A DNA stretch of 64,000 nucleotides, taken from Pseudomonadota bacterium. GTDB taxonomy: Bacteria > Pseudomonadota > Gammaproteobacteria > Burkholderiales > Thiobacillaceae. Positions 44,480 through 54,276 of this stretch are shown piece by piece; position 1 is the stretch's first letter; each line of letters opens with the position of its first letter. The translations under genes were made by a program, and so were the position numbers. The notes under the pieces were generated by a model. That model had not been told where the DNA came from and did no database searches. It saw nothing but the letters and a program-made list of their open reading frames with translations. Where the stretch lies: contig JAJXUA010000002.1 in the NCBI GenBank assembly GCA_021783275.1, positions 1-64,000 of the forward strand, read 5' to 3'.

Positions 44480-45277
44480 ATGACCGACCGCTACGCCGTA
44501 TTCGGGCATCCTGTTGCCCATTCCCGCTCGCCTTACATTCACGCCGCGTTTGCTCGACAGACGGGGCAGGATATGGCCTATGAAGCGATACTTGCACCCT
44601 GGGATGGCTTTGCGGCCGCGCTTGCCGCGTTTGTGGCCGCCGGGGGATGCGGCGCGAATGTCACGGTTCCGTTCAAGGAAGAAGCACACCAGATCGCCAG
44701 CCGCTTGACCGGGCGCGCCGAACGCGCGGGTGCGGTCAATACCCTGCGCATGGAAGCCGACGGCCTGTTGGGCGACAACACGGATGGCGCAGGACTGGTC
44801 GCGGATCTGACCCACAATCTGGACTATCCACTGGATGGCAAACGCATCCTGCTACTGGGTGCCGGTGGCGCAGCGCGCGGGGTGATGGCCCCTCTGCTCG
44901 ATCAGCATCCCGCTGCGCTGGTGATTGCCAATCGCACAGTCGATCGCGCGCAGGCACTGGCTGACGCGTTTGGCGGCTGCGTTGTGGCGTGTGCGTATAC
45001 CGAAGCAGACGACAGCTTTGACCTGATCATCAATGCCACGTCGGCCAGTCTGGCCGGGGAACTCCCGCCAATCTCTCCGCGCTGCTTCGGTTCCCATACG
45101 CTGGCGTACGACATGATGTACGGGCAGTTCACCCCCTTCATGCACCTTGCCCGCGAACACGGCGCTGTAACAGCGGACGGACTTGGCATGCTGGTCGAGC
45201 AGGCAGCCGAAGCCTTCTTCGTCTGGCGCGGCATCCGCCCGGATACCGCGCCCGTCATCGCCGCGTTGCGCGCATGA
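44480..45277 (+). CDS. aroE: Shikimate dehydrogenase
   Basis: 265-aa NADPH enzyme that reduces 3-dehydroshikimate. It has [18 protein letters not shown], the catalytic Lys in [23 protein letters not shown], the Rossmann motif [15 protein letters not shown] and ANRTVDRA. It overlaps mtgA by 4 bases. Confidence 0.97.
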   Translation: MTDRYAVFGHPVAHSRSPYIHAAFARQTGQDMAYEAILAPWDGFAAALAAFVAAGGCGANVTVPFKEEAHQIASRLTGRAERAGAVNTLRMEADGLLGDNTDGAGLVADLTHNLDYPLDGKRILLLGAGGAARGVMAPLLDQHPAALVIANRTVDRAQALADAFGGCVVACAYTEADDSFDLIINATSASLAGELPPISPRCFGSHTLAYDMMYGQFTPFMHLAREHGAVTADGLGMLVEQAAEAFFVWRGIRPDTAPVIAALRA

Positions 45278-45975
45278 TCCGCACCACCCTGCGCTGGGTG
45301 CGCAATGGCCTGCTCACGGCCCTCACCCTGGTGTTGCTGTATCAGGTCTGGATATTTGCCCACGTACTGTGGTGGATTGATCACAATCCCGCCTCGACGG
45401 CCTTTATGGCCGCCGGGCTGGCGCGCCAGCAAAGTCAGAATCCCGATGCCGAACTGCGTCACAAGTGGGTGGCGTATGAGCAGATTTCGAATCAGCTGAA
45501 ACGCGCCGTGATCGCGGCGGAGGATGCGAAATTTCTCGATCACGAAGGCTTCGACGTTAAGGGGATTGAAGCTGCGGTAAAAAAGAACCTGAAAAAAGGC
45601 CGACTGGTGGCGGGCGGTTCGACGATCAGCCAGCAACTGGCCAAGAATCTTTTTCTGTCCGGTGAGCGCAGTTTTCTGCGCAAGGGGCAGGAAGCAGTCA
45701 TTACCCTGATGATCGAGTCCACCTGGAGCAAACGCCGCATTCTTGAGGTGTACCTCAATGTCATCGAATGGGGTAACGGCATTTATGGGGCCGAAGCGGC
45801 GGCACGGCGCTATTACAAAAAATCCGCAGCCCGCCTGAGCCGCGACCAGGCGGCACGCATGGCCGCGATGGTGCCGAATCCCCGCTGGTATGAAAACCAC
45901 CGGAACTCGCGCAGCTATCAACGGCGGGTCAGTCTGATCAAACGCTACATGCAGTATTCACGCGTGCCGCTGTAA
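45274..45975 (+). CDS. mtgA: Monofunctional peptidoglycan transglycosylase
   Basis: 233-aa membrane-anchored GT51 enzyme with an N-terminal transmembrane helix (residues about 12-32) and the motifs [19 protein letters not shown] (catalytic Glu) and [20 protein letters not shown], plus [19 protein letters not shown]. In contrast to the diverged GT51 at 3950, every motif here is canonical. It is coupled to aroE. Confidence 0.97.
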   Translation: MIRTTLRWVRNGLLTALTLVLLYQVWIFAHVLWWIDHNPASTAFMAAGLARQQSQNPDAELRHKWVAYEQISNQLKRAVIAAEDAKFLDHEGFDVKGIEAAVKKNLKKGRLVAGGSTISQQLAKNLFLSGERSFLRKGQEAVITLMIESTWSKRRILEVYLNVIEWGNGIYGAEAAARRYYKKSAARLSRDQAARMAAMVPNPRWYENHRNSRSYQRRVSLIKRYMQYSRVPL

Positions 45976-46035
45976 ACCCCGCCAGCGCGGGCGGCATCGC
46001 GCGTTACAATCGCGGGGTTTTCACCCCTGCCGCCC

Positions 46036-47475
46036 ATGACCGACACTTTCGAAAATCACTCGCAGGAAACGCTCGAAGCGCATCTTGTGCAGGTGCAGAC
46101 GCTGCTCGCCAAAATGCGTCTGGTGGAGGAGCTCGTCCACCGGCAGGGTGGGCCACGTCAGACCCTGGTCGAAAATCTGGTGCACAAGCAGCATCTGGCC
46201 GAGTTGCACCGCCAGATTGAAATTCTGCACCCGGCGGATATCGCCTACATCCTGGAAGCGCTGCCGCTGCAGGAACGCAGGCTGGTGTGGGAGATGGTCG
46301 GCGCGGAAAACGACGGCGAAATCCTGCTGGAAGTTTCCGACTCGGTACGCGAATCGCTGATCCAGACCATGGACAAGGCCGAGTTGCTGGCCGCTGCCGA
46401 ATCACTCGACACCGACGAAATCGCAGATATTGCGGCCGATCTGCCGCAGGACGTGATCCAGGAACTGCTCACTTCGCTGGACGTGCAGAAACGCGCCCGC
46501 CTGCAGTCAGCGCTGTCCTTTCCCGAAGACAGTGTCGGCGCGCTGATGGACTATGAAATGGTCACGATCCGTGTGGACGTGACGCTGGAAGTGGCCTTGC
46601 GCTATCTGCGGCGGCTGGGCGAGCTCCCCGACCAGCTCGACAAACTCTTCGTGGTGGACCACGACAAGCTGATCGGCGTGCTGCCGCTCAAACGCCTGCT
46701 GACCACGGATCCCGAAGCATCCGTGGCTGCCGTGATGGTCGAGGACTTCGTCAAGTTTCATCCCGAAGATGAAGCCCACGAAGCGGCCCAGGCATTCGAA
46801 CGCTACGACCTGGTGATGGCTCCGGTGGTGGATGCGCAGGGACGCCTGATCGGCCGCCTCACCGTCGATGCCGTGGTGGACTACATCCGAGAATCGGCCG
46901 ATTCGGACATGCTGTCGATGGCCGGCCTGAAAGAAGAAGAAGACCTGTTTTCCACTGTGTGGAACGCCGCGAAAAACCGCTGGATGTGGCTGGCCATCAA
47001 CCTGTGTACGGCCTTTGTTGCCTCGCGGGTGATCGGCGCGTTTGAGGGCAGCATCGAAAAACTCGCTGCGCTGGCGGCATTAATGCCCATCATCGCCGGC
47101 ATCGGCGGCAATTCGGGCAACCAGACGATCACCCTCATCATTCGCGGTCTTGCGCTCGGGCATATCACACCGGCCAACGCGAAGCGGCTGGTGCTGAAAG
47201 AACTCGGCGTCGCCATATTGAACGGTCTGGTGTGGGGTTCGGTCGTCGGCGTATTTGCCTGGCTGCTGTATGACAATCCGGCGCTCGGCGGGGTGATGGC
47301 GCTGGCGATGCTGCTCAATCTGCTGGTAGCCGCGCTGGCCGGGATTTTCATTCCCATGACGCTGGAACGCGTGAAGCGCGACCCGGCGATCGGCTCGTCG
47401 GTACTGCTCACGTTTGTGACCGACAGCATGGGATTTTTCATTTTCCTCGGCCTGGCCACGCTGCTGTTGTTATGA
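46036..47475 (+). CDS. mgtE: Magnesium transporter MgtE
   Basis: 479-aa Mg2+ channel. In order: an N-terminal helical domain (about 30-135), two CBS domains (about 140-270, with the second showing VMAPVVDAQGRLIGRLTVD), a plug helix, and five membrane helices with the pore signature GIGGNSGNQTITLIIRGLAL. Cytosolic Mg2+ binding to the CBS domains closes the channel. Confidence 0.96.
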   Translation: MTDTFENHSQETLEAHLVQVQTLLAKMRLVEELVHRQGGPRQTLVENLVHKQHLAELHRQIEILHPADIAYILEALPLQERRLVWEMVGAENDGEILLEVSDSVRESLIQTMDKAELLAAAESLDTDEIADIAADLPQDVIQELLTSLDVQKRARLQSALSFPEDSVGALMDYEMVTIRVDVTLEVALRYLRRLGELPDQLDKLFVVDHDKLIGVLPLKRLLTTDPEASVAAVMVEDFVKFHPEDEAHEAAQAFERYDLVMAPVVDAQGRLIGRLTVDAVVDYIRESADSDMLSMAGLKEEEDLFSTVWNAAKNRWMWLAINLCTAFVASRVIGAFEGSIEKLAALAALMPIIAGIGGNSGNQTITLIIRGLALGHITPANAKRLVLKELGVAILNGLVWGSVVGVFAWLLYDNPALGGVMALAMLLNLLVAALAGIFIPMTLERVKRDPAIGSSVLLTFVTDSMGFFIFLGLATLLLL

Positions 47476-47489
47476 GATCGAACCCTGCG

Positions 47490-47574
47490 CCACAGAGACA
47501 CGGAGACACGAAGATTTCCATACAGCGGAAGCCCGGCTTATCGTTTTTTTCTCTCTGCCTCTGTGCCTCTGTGG
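47490..47574. repeat. CACAGAGACAC-type intergenic inverted repeat
   Basis: CCACAGAGACACGGAGACAC on the left faces TGCCTCTGTGCCTCTGTGG on the right, with about 45 bases between. This is a widespread intergenic repeat type; it fills the mgtE-msbA gap and may end the mgtE message. Confidence 0.7.
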
Positions 47575-47593
47575 TGAGAGGGTCTAGTCCTGA

Positions 47594-49336
47594 ATGAGCG
47601 CCGTCGTCAACAACCGCGCGCTTTACCGCCGCCTGCTCGGCTATGTGAAACCGTACTGGCGCATGTTTGCGCTGGCGATTGTTGCGCTGATTCTTACCGC
47701 CGCGACCGAACCAGTCTTGCCCGCGCTGTTCAAGCCCCTGCTCGATGAGGGCTTTGTTGCCAAGGATCAGGCCTTCATCCGCTGGATACCGCTGCTGTTG
47801 CTGGCGCTGTTTCTGGTGCGGGGTCTCACCAGTTTTATCAGCGCCTATTGCATGGCCTGGGTCGGCAGCCGGTTGGTGATGGATCTGCGCGCCGCGATGT
47901 TCGACAAGCTGATGACGCTGCCCACCCGCTATTTCGATCAGAATCCGAGTGGCCAGCTGATCGCACAACTGGCTTTCAACGTCACCCAGGTGACGCAATC
48001 GGCCACCACATCACTGACCACACTGGTACGGGACAGCGTCACCGTGCTGGGGTTGCTGGGGTATTTGCTGTGGCTGAACTGGCAGCTCACGCTGGTGGTC
48101 TTTGCCATGGCCCCACTGGCGCTGCTGGTGGTGCGGCTTGCCAGTACACGTTTGCGCGGCCTTTCGCGCAAGGCACAGCGCAATATCGGTGACCTGACCC
48201 AGGTGGTGGACGAAGCGGTGGGCGGGCATCGCGTGGTCAAACTGTTCGGCGGGGAACGCTACGAGCAGGCGCGCTTTCTGAATGCGGCCAACCTGGCGCG
48301 CGTGTATGAAATGAAACGGGTGTCGGCCAACGCCGTGTACGAACCGCTGATTCAGTTCATCGCCGCGATTGCCCTGGCCATCATCGTCTTCATCGCCGCC
48401 GGACAAGCCTCCAGCAACGTCACCACTGTCGGCGGGTTTGTTGCGTTTTTCATGTCGATGCTGCTGTTGTTTGCCCCGCTCAAGCGCCTGACCGCCGTGA
48501 ACGACCAGATGCAGCGCGGGCTGGCCGCCGCCGAAACCATATTTTCGTTGCTGGATGAAGCCGCAGAACGCGACAACGGCACCCAGACATTGACTCAGCC
48601 CCGGGGACAGCTGTCGCTCCACGCGGTGGGGCTCACCTATCCGGGCAAAACCGTACCCGCACTGGCCGATATCAGCCTCGACATCGCCCCCGGCGAAACC
48701 GTGGCACTGGTCGGCGCGTCGGGGTCGGGCAAGACCACGCTGGCCAATCTGGTGCCGCGCTTTTATGACCCCGACTGTGGCACGCTCACACTGGACGGCC
48801 ATGACATACGCGACCTGCGGCTACAAAACCTGCGCAGCCATATCGCCCTGGTTTCCCAAGATGTCGTGCTGTTCAACGACACGCTCGCCCACAACATTGC
48901 CTATGGCAACAAACGTGACGCAAGCACCGACGACATTCAAGCCGCCTGCGTCGCAGCGCACGCCTGGGATTTCATCCAGGCCCTGCCCGACGGGCTCAAT
49001 ACCCTGATCGGTGAAAACGGCATGCGGCTGTCCGGTGGCCAGCGCCAGCGCATTGCCATCGCCCGTGCCATCCTGAAAAACGCGCCACTGCTGATTCTGG
49101 ACGAGGCCACTTCTGCCCTCGACAACGAGTCCGAGCGCCACGTGCAGGCGGCGCTGGAAACCCTGATGCAGGATCGCACCACCCTGGTGATCGCACATCG
49201 CCTCTCCACCATCGAGCGCGCCGACCGAATTGTGGTGCTGGAAGCTGGCCGCATCGTCGAAATCGGCAGCCATGCCGAGCTCATCGGCCGGTCTGGTCGC
49301 TACGCGCAACTGCACGCCCTGCAATTTTCCGTGTGA
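47594..49336 (+). CDS. msbA: Lipid A export ATP-binding/permease protein MsbA
   Basis: 580-aa half-transporter that flips lipid A core across the inner membrane. Six helices lie in the first 330 residues (GYVKPYWRMFALAIVALIL at the start), followed by the ATPase: Walker A ALVGASGSGKTTLANLVPR, signature MRLSGGQRQRIAIARAI, Walker B LLILDEATSALDNESE and the switch His in VIAHRLSTIERAD. The start ATG is at 47594, just after the repeat. Related acyltransferases are at 59200. Confidence 0.96.
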   Translation: MSAVVNNRALYRRLLGYVKPYWRMFALAIVALILTAATEPVLPALFKPLLDEGFVAKDQAFIRWIPLLLLALFLVRGLTSFISAYCMAWVGSRLVMDLRAAMFDKLMTLPTRYFDQNPSGQLIAQLAFNVTQVTQSATTSLTTLVRDSVTVLGLLGYLLWLNWQLTLVVFAMAPLALLVVRLASTRLRGLSRKAQRNIGDLTQVVDEAVGGHRVVKLFGGERYEQARFLNAANLARVYEMKRVSANAVYEPLIQFIAAIALAIIVFIAAGQASSNVTTVGGFVAFFMSMLLLFAPLKRLTAVNDQMQRGLAAAETIFSLLDEAAERDNGTQTLTQPRGQLSLHAVGLTYPGKTVPALADISLDIAPGETVALVGASGSGKTTLANLVPRFYDPDCGTLTLDGHDIRDLRLQNLRSHIALVSQDVVLFNDTLAHNIAYGNKRDASTDDIQAACVAAHAWDFIQALPDGLNTLIGENGMRLSGGQRQRIAIARAILKNAPLLILDEATSALDNESERHVQAALETLMQDRTTLVIAHRLSTIERADRIVVLEAGRIVEIGSHAELIGRSGRYAQLHALQFSV

Positions 49337-49349
49337 GCCACGCTGCACC

Positions 49350-50105
49350 ATGAACCACGACCGCCCTGCCGGCTGGGTCAAGCCGTCCCGTTCGCTCCTC
49401 ACCGCCGCCGGCCGCGCCATCGGCGACTGGCGCATGATCCGCGATGGCGACCGCATCCTGCTCGGCCTGTCCGGCGGCAAGGATTCGCTCGCGCTGCTGC
49501 ATACGCTGCATCACCTGCAGCAAAAGGCGCCGGTGAAATTCGAACTGCTGGCGTGTACCGTCGATCCGCAAACCGACGATTACAACCCCAAATCGATGGT
49601 GCCGTATCTGGCCGCGCTGGGCGTACCGTATTTTCTGAAATCGCAGCCGATCATGCGCGACGCGCTCCGAACGCTGACCAAAGACTCGGATTCCTTCTGT
49701 GCGTATGGTTCACGCATGCGGCGCGGCATTCTGTATCGCATTGCCCGCGAACAGCACTGCAACGTCGTCGCCCTGGCGCAGCACCTCGACGACCTGGCCG
49801 AAACGCTGATGATGTCGATGCTGTTCGGCGGCAAGCTCAGAACCATGTCGCCGCACTATCTCAACGATGCGGGCGACTTGCGACTGATCCGCCCATTTGC
49901 TTACGCACGCGAACGCCAGACGCGCGCATTTGCCCTCGACGCCGGGCTGCCGGTCATTTCCGACAACTGCCCCTGCTGCTTCGCCAAGCCGCAGCAGCGC
50001 CAAGCGATGAAGCAGATGCTGGCGGAACAGGAAAAAGTGCATCCGCGCATTTTCAACAGCCTGCTGACAGCGATGCGCCCGCTGATGGGCGAGCCACCGG
50101 CCTGA
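49350..50105 (+). CDS. ttcA: tRNA 2-thiocytidine(32) synthetase TtcA
   Basis: 251-aa Fe-S enzyme that thiolates C32 of some tRNAs. It has the PP-loop ILLGLSGGKDSLALLHTLHH, the cysteine pair DNCPCCFAKPQQRQAMKQ, and VALAQHLDDLAETLMMSM. ATG 49350 is preferred over a longer start inside msbA. It follows msbA by 13 bases. Confidence 0.96.
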   Translation: MNHDRPAGWVKPSRSLLTAAGRAIGDWRMIRDGDRILLGLSGGKDSLALLHTLHHLQQKAPVKFELLACTVDPQTDDYNPKSMVPYLAALGVPYFLKSQPIMRDALRTLTKDSDSFCAYGSRMRRGILYRIAREQHCNVVALAQHLDDLAETLMMSMLFGGKLRTMSPHYLNDAGDLRLIRPFAYARERQTRAFALDAGLPVISDNCPCCFAKPQQRQAMKQMLAEQEKVHPRIFNSLLTAMRPLMGEPPA

Positions 50106-50296
50106 ATCCCGTCGACGCCGCTGCTTGCAGCAAGCAGGGCGGAATGTTTGCAGGCCGGTGTGTGGTGGGTGCCGATTCATCGGCATAGCAACCACGGTAC
50201 CCCCCGCGGGTGCTATCCATCGAATGCAATGCCCGGATAGGCGTAGTCCATTGCATTGTCCCGCGCACTGTGCGGTGCGCAGTTTTACGGACGTGC

Positions 50297-50325
50297 AAAA
50301 AAAGCGCAGGGGGCTTACGCCCCCT
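50297..50325 (-). terminator. Rho-independent terminator after the PEP-CTERM gene
   Basis: Minus-strand stem AGGGGGC/GCCCCCT (loop GTAA) followed after 5 bases by seven T. The gap 50106-50368 otherwise has GCATTG/CAATGC-like short inverted repeats (about 50225-50260) and no supported gene. Confidence 0.7.
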
Positions 50326-50368
50326 TGCACCCCGCCCTGTAAAGGCTCAAATCACCCGAATCACCGAA

Positions 50369-51082
50369 TCACCCACGCCGCCCGACGCGCCATCCGATCA
50401 GCCCCAACCCGGCTAGCATCAGCGCATACGTCTCTGCCTCCGGGACGGCGGCGACATCGCCGGGGCTCACAGCCAACGCATAGAAGCTATAGGCCTTACC
50501 GAAGATGGTCTGGAAGCCGTCGCCGGTGCCGAAGACCCACGCGCTGGAGGGACTCGGCGCGTACTCCGCACCGGACCAATAGAGGTTGGACTGGAAATTG
50601 GTGAAGGGACCGGTGTTGTCGAGGGTGCTGCCGGGGTTGACACCACCTCCATGCGCGCCGCTGTCTGCGCCGGTGGTCGTTAAGACGCTCTGGTTGCCCA
50701 GCGTGACATGGTACAGGTGCGCCATTTCGCTGCTGGCAGGATCGACGTTGTAGCCGCAGTCGGTGCCGCTGTTGGCGAAATCGCAGCCCGCTGGGCCGGT
50801 GTCGGTGGTGGTGGGTAGGCGCCAGTTGTCGTAGACGTTCACGCCATCGGTGAAGCTGAGGTTGGCAGCCCAGGTGGTGGCGTCGTCCCAGGTCATGAGG
50901 TTATTCATGTTGGCGTTGCCCAGCCAGGTGATGTCGAGGTCGGTGTCGTAGTAGGCCTCGAAGGTGGCAAGGTTGCCATCGAGGTCGCGGCCGTCGAGGG
51001 CGGCTTGGGCACTGCCGGAGGCCAGGGCAGCGGCGACAAGGCTGGATGCGATCAGGGTGCTGCGAATGTTACGGGCGGTCAT
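50369..51082 (-). CDS. PEP-CTERM sorted exported protein with DUF1566-like domain
   Basis: 237-aa secreted protein. It has a Sec signal (STLIASSLVAAALASGSAQA), a middle part with the DUF1566-like pattern of aromatic and Asn/Asp residues (LDITWLGNANMNNL, VYDNWRLPTTTDTG, NLYWSGAEYAPS), and a C-terminal sorting signal VPEAETYALMLAGLGLIGWR then VGRRG. The PEP-CTERM tail is cut by exosortase EpsH-type enzymes, often linked to exopolysaccharide and floc formation. No exosortase gene is in the window. A GCAG tandem repeat lies about 175 bases upstream. Confidence 0.85.
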   Translation of the reverse strand: MTARNIRSTLIASSLVAAALASGSAQAALDGRDLDGNLATFEAYYDTDLDITWLGNANMNNLMTWDDATTWAANLSFTDGVNVYDNWRLPTTTDTGPAGCDFANSGTDCGYNVDPASSEMAHLYHVTLGNQSVLTTTGADSGAHGGGVNPGSTLDNTGPFTNFQSNLYWSGAEYAPSPSSAWVFGTGDGFQTIFGKAYSFYALAVSPGDVAAVPEAETYALMLAGLGLIGWRVGRRG

Positions 51083-51256
51083 GATGCCGTGCTCCTTGGG
51101 TTAGGCTTGCTTACGGTTTACGGTCGAACGTTCACGCTGGGCTGCCTAAGATGGGTTCCCTTGGGCTTGGTTGTGCGGGTTTTTGAAGCAAACCACAGGC
51201 CAGATTCAGGTCAGTTGTGGCTAACCGATGATTCAAATAGGAAAATAATCGCAAGA

Positions 51257-51292
<36 letters not shown>

Positions 51293-51386
51293 AAGTGTAA
51301 ATTTTACCGACACGCCGATCCGCAAAACTTGCCACATCCATGCGCATCAACCATACTAACCATTACGATCATATCGGTTTAAAAAC

Positions 51387-51659
51387 ATGATTAACGAAAC
51401 CAGCGCAGTCGCCTTCCGCCAGAATCTCGGCGAGATGCTCAATCAGGTGCAATACCGGCACGACAGTATTCTGATCAACAAGGATGGCAAGCCGGTGGCG
51501 GCGCTGGTGGATGCACAATTATTTGCGCGTATCCGCCGGATGCAGGCGCGTTTTGACAGCCTCGCCCAGCGGGTCGAAGCGGGGTTTGCCGCCACGCCGG
51601 AAGCTGGAGGTCTGGCGGAAATCGACACCGCTGTGGCCGACGCGCGCGCCGGGCGCTGA
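51387..51659 (+). CDS. Phd/YefM-type antitoxin
   Basis: 90-aa protein whose N-terminus (TSAVAFRQNLGEMLNQVQYR then DSILINKDGKPVAALVD) is the DNA-binding Phd/YefM fold, followed by a variable C-terminus that would wrap the toxin. Its stop is next to the ATG of the PIN gene, so the pair is co-translated. It should repress its own promoter. Confidence 0.88.
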   Translation: MINETSAVAFRQNLGEMLNQVQYRHDSILINKDGKPVAALVDAQLFARIRRMQARFDSLAQRVEAGFAATPEAGGLAEIDTAVADARAGR

Positions 51660-52091
51660 ATGCCCACGCTGCGCGTGGTGCTGGACACGAATGTCCTGCT
51701 GTCGGGCATTGCCTATCCGGCCAGCATACCGGGCAAGCTGATCGGTGCGTGGAAACATGGCGCGCTGGAGGTGGTGTTGTCCCCATTCATTCTGGACGAG
51801 TTACGCCGGGTGTTGCCCCGACTGGCGAACCGCCATGGCTTGAGCGCCACCGAGATAGACGAGTTGGTGGATATTCTGTCCATTCAGGCCGAGGTGATCG
51901 AACCCGCGCCTGGGCATGACCCTGCGTTAACGGACTTCAACGACCAGCCCGTGCTGGGCACACTGATTGCCGCGCTACAACAAGCGAACGCCGATGCGCT
52001 GATTACCGGCGACAAGGCCTTGCTTGCGCTGGGAGACCGCTACCCGATTCGTACCCCCGCAGATTTCTGGGCAGCGCATGGCAGCTTGTAA
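51660..52091 (+). CDS. PIN-domain toxin
   Basis: 143-aa putative ribonuclease toxin. The acidic metal-binding residues are in VVLDTNVLLSG (Asp), FILDELRRVL (Glu) and ALITGDKALLAL (Asp), the usual PIN arrangement. It begins directly at the antitoxin stop, as in PIN/Phd pairs. The target RNA is unknown. Confidence 0.9.
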   Translation: MPTLRVVLDTNVLLSGIAYPASIPGKLIGAWKHGALEVVLSPFILDELRRVLPRLANRHGLSATEIDELVDILSIQAEVIEPAPGHDPALTDFNDQPVLGTLIAALQQANADALITGDKALLALGDRYPIRTPADFWAAHGSL

Positions 52092-52136
52092 ACCTGGGGC
52101 TGAGCCGAATAAGACACCGAGCGACATCAACTAGGC

Positions 52137-52649
52137 TCAACGCGGCGGCTTGCAGCGTTTGCCCTCGTACTCGAACCGGTTCAGCTCATACGCCTTGCCG
52201 TTCCAGCGCTCCACCGGAAAACAGAATCCCGGGCCGCCAACCGAAATATCCGGCCAGCCATTCTTGCCTTTGGTTTTCAGGAATTCGGGGATGCCGTTAT
52301 TCCCGGTGATGACTTTCCAGCTGCCGTTCGCCTGTTTGCTCAGCAGCTGGTAGCCCATGCCCGCATGGCCATAGCAATAGCTTCCGCTATCGCTGACGAC
52401 GGCTTCGGGACGACCGTCGCCGTTGAGGTCTCGCACTTCGTCAATCGTTACCCCCGACGACACGGGCGCACCCGAGTCCGCCGGTGGCTCGCACAGCAGC
52501 CAGATGCCTTTCTTATGTACCGCGCCTGCGGCCTTGTAGACTGCCGCAGCCTCGGCCGGGCTGAGCGTGATCGGGCTGTTGTCCGCATGGACAGGCGTGA
52601 ATCCCGCCACCAGCACCATGGCTGCCCACGCTGCCTGTCCTTTATTCAT
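52137..52649 (-). CDS. Exported protein with a calcium-binding-like DxNGDG motif
   Basis: 170-aa protein with a signal peptide (AAWAAMVLVAGFTPVHA) and an FG-GAP/VCBS-like segment RDLNGDGRPEAVVSDSG, whose acidic loop resembles Ca-binding integrin-type repeats. Four cysteines are spread along the mature part (CEPP, CYGH, CFPV, RCKP). ATG 52649 is preceded by GGGAGCAGCAA. No function is recognised. Confidence 0.8.
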   Translation of the reverse strand: MNKGQAAWAAMVLVAGFTPVHADNSPITLSPAEAAAVYKAAGAVHKKGIWLLCEPPADSGAPVSSGVTIDEVRDLNGDGRPEAVVSDSGSYCYGHAGMGYQLLSKQANGSWKVITGNNGIPEFLKTKGKNGWPDISVGGPGFCFPVERWNGKAYELNRFEYEGKRCKPPR

Positions 52650-52783
52650 TTGCTGCTCCCGGAATGCAAACTGAAGTTCACCATAGCCTATTTTCAGTCG
52701 CACCCCGGGTTTCCCGGCACCCCGTTTGCCCGTAAAATCAAACCTTTGTTTTTATTGCTTTTTTCCATACTCAAAACAAGGTT

Positions 52784-53899
52784 ATGACGACTCCCTTCCT
52801 CCCCCCCAAACGTACCCTTATGGGCCCCGGCCCGTCCGACGTATCGCCGCGCATCCTCGAAGCCATGTCGCGCCCGACCATCGGCCACCTCGATCCGGCC
52901 TTCGTCACGCTGATGGAAGAGATCAAGTCCATGCTGCGCATGGCGTTCAAGACGGAGAATGCGCTGACCTTCCCGGTCTCCGCGCCGGGTTCGGCGGGGA
53001 TGGAAATGTGCTTCGTCAACCTGATCGAGCCGGGTGACAAGGTCATCGTCTGCCGCAACGGCGTGTTCGGCGGACGGATGCTGGAAAACGTCAAACGCTG
53101 CGGCGGTGTCGCCGTCATGGTCGAAGACGCGTGGGGCGCGCCGGTCTCGCCGGAGAAGGTGCGCGAAGCTTTCAAGGCCAACCCGGACGCGAAAGTGCTC
53201 GCCTTCGTTCATGCCGAAACCTCGACCGGCGCGCAATCGGACGCCGAAACGCTCGCCAAAATCGCGCAGGAACACGGCGCGCTCACCATCATGGACTGCG
53301 TCACCAGCCTCGGTGGCACGCCGATTCATCTCGACGCGTGGGGCATCGACGCCGCGTATTCCGGCAGCCAGAAATGCCTGTCGTGCACGCCGGGTCTGTC
53401 GCCCGTGTCGTTCTCCGATAAAGCGATCGCGCGGATCAAAGCGCGCACGACGCCGGTGCAGAGCTGGTTTCTGGATTTGAACCTCGTGCTCGGCTATTGG
53501 CAGAGCGCGGGCAAGCGCACCTACCACCACACCGCGCCGATCAACCCGATGTACGGCCTGCACGAAGCGCTGGTGATTCTGGAAGAAGAAGGCCTGGAAA
53601 ACGCCTGGGCACGGCACCGCGCGATGCACGAGAAACTCAAAGCCGGGCTCGAAGGCCTGGGGCTCCAATACGTCGTCGAAGAATCCGCCCGCCTGCCGCA
53701 GTTGAACAGTGTCTACGTGCCCGAAGGGGTGGACGACGCCGCGGTGCGCGCACGCCTGCTTGCCGACTTCAATCTGGAGATCGGCGCGGGGCTGGGCGAC
53801 ATGGCCGGCAAGATCTGGCGCATCGGCCTGATGGGCTATTCGGCCAAGCAGCAAAACGTGGATTACTGTGTCGATGCCCTGAAAGCCTGCCTGAAATGA
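52784..53899 (+). CDS. Alanine--glyoxylate / serine--pyruvate aminotransferase family
   Basis: 371-aa PLP enzyme of fold type I, class V. It has KRTLMGPGPSDVSPRILEAM (N-terminal block of the family), EPGDKVIVCRNGVFGG, HAETSTGAQSD, and the PLP lysine in YSGSQKCLSCTPGLSP. It may work in glyoxylate detoxification (photorespiration-like, after RuBisCO) or serine metabolism; substrate preference is not decided by sequence. A downstream small gene overlaps its stop (ATGA). Confidence 0.93.
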   Translation: MTTPFLPPKRTLMGPGPSDVSPRILEAMSRPTIGHLDPAFVTLMEEIKSMLRMAFKTENALTFPVSAPGSAGMEMCFVNLIEPGDKVIVCRNGVFGGRMLENVKRCGGVAVMVEDAWGAPVSPEKVREAFKANPDAKVLAFVHAETSTGAQSDAETLAKIAQEHGALTIMDCVTSLGGTPIHLDAWGIDAAYSGSQKCLSCTPGLSPVSFSDKAIARIKARTTPVQSWFLDLNLVLGYWQSAGKRTYHHTAPINPMYGLHEALVILEEEGLENAWARHRAMHEKLKAGLEGLGLQYVVEESARLPQLNSVYVPEGVDDAAVRARLLADFNLEIGAGLGDMAGKIWRIGLMGYSAKQQNVDYCVDALKACLK

Positions 53900-54207
53900 A
53901 GGCTTACCTGATCAACGCGAACGAGAAAACCATCGAAGCCGTGAACATCGACGGCCTTCCGGATATCAAGGCCCTGATCGGCTATGAAACGGTCGATTCT
54001 GACGAAGTGGACGCCAGCGGCGACCGGCTGTTCTTTGACGAAAGCTGCTTTCTTCGCGACCAGAGCGGCAAAGGTCGCTTCAAGCTGGACAATCTGGCTC
54101 CGGTTGCCGACAGGGCGGTCGTGATCGGTGCCCGTGGTGATGGCACACCGCTACAGGATGCTGCGGTCTCTCTGGAGCAATTGACCAGCCGCATTCGATG
54201 GCTTTAG
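53896..54207 (+). CDS. Small hypothetical protein coupled to the aminotransferase
   Basis: 103-aa protein that I do not recognise. It starts KAYLINANEKTIEAVNIDGL and has an even beta/alpha pattern without signal or membrane segment. Its ATG overlaps the aminotransferase stop by 4 bases, and a strong terminator follows, so the two form one transcript. Confidence 0.8.
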   Translation: MKAYLINANEKTIEAVNIDGLPDIKALIGYETVDSDEVDASGDRLFFDESCFLRDQSGKGRFKLDNLAPVADRAVVIGARGDGTPLQDAAVSLEQLTSRIRWL

Positions 54208-54225
54208 GCTGATCGATGACTAATA

Positions 54226-54252
54226 AAAAAGGGCGCCTGAAGCGCCCTTTTT
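54226..54252. terminator. Bidirectional rho-independent terminator
   Basis: 11-bp stem (AAAAAGGGCGC with GCGCCCTTTTT) and 5-base loop, T-tracts on both strands. It ends the small hypothetical gene (plus) and the outer-membrane gene (minus, stop 54277). Confidence 0.92.
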
Positions 54253-54276
54253 AACGAGTGTCCTTGTCTACGAAAC

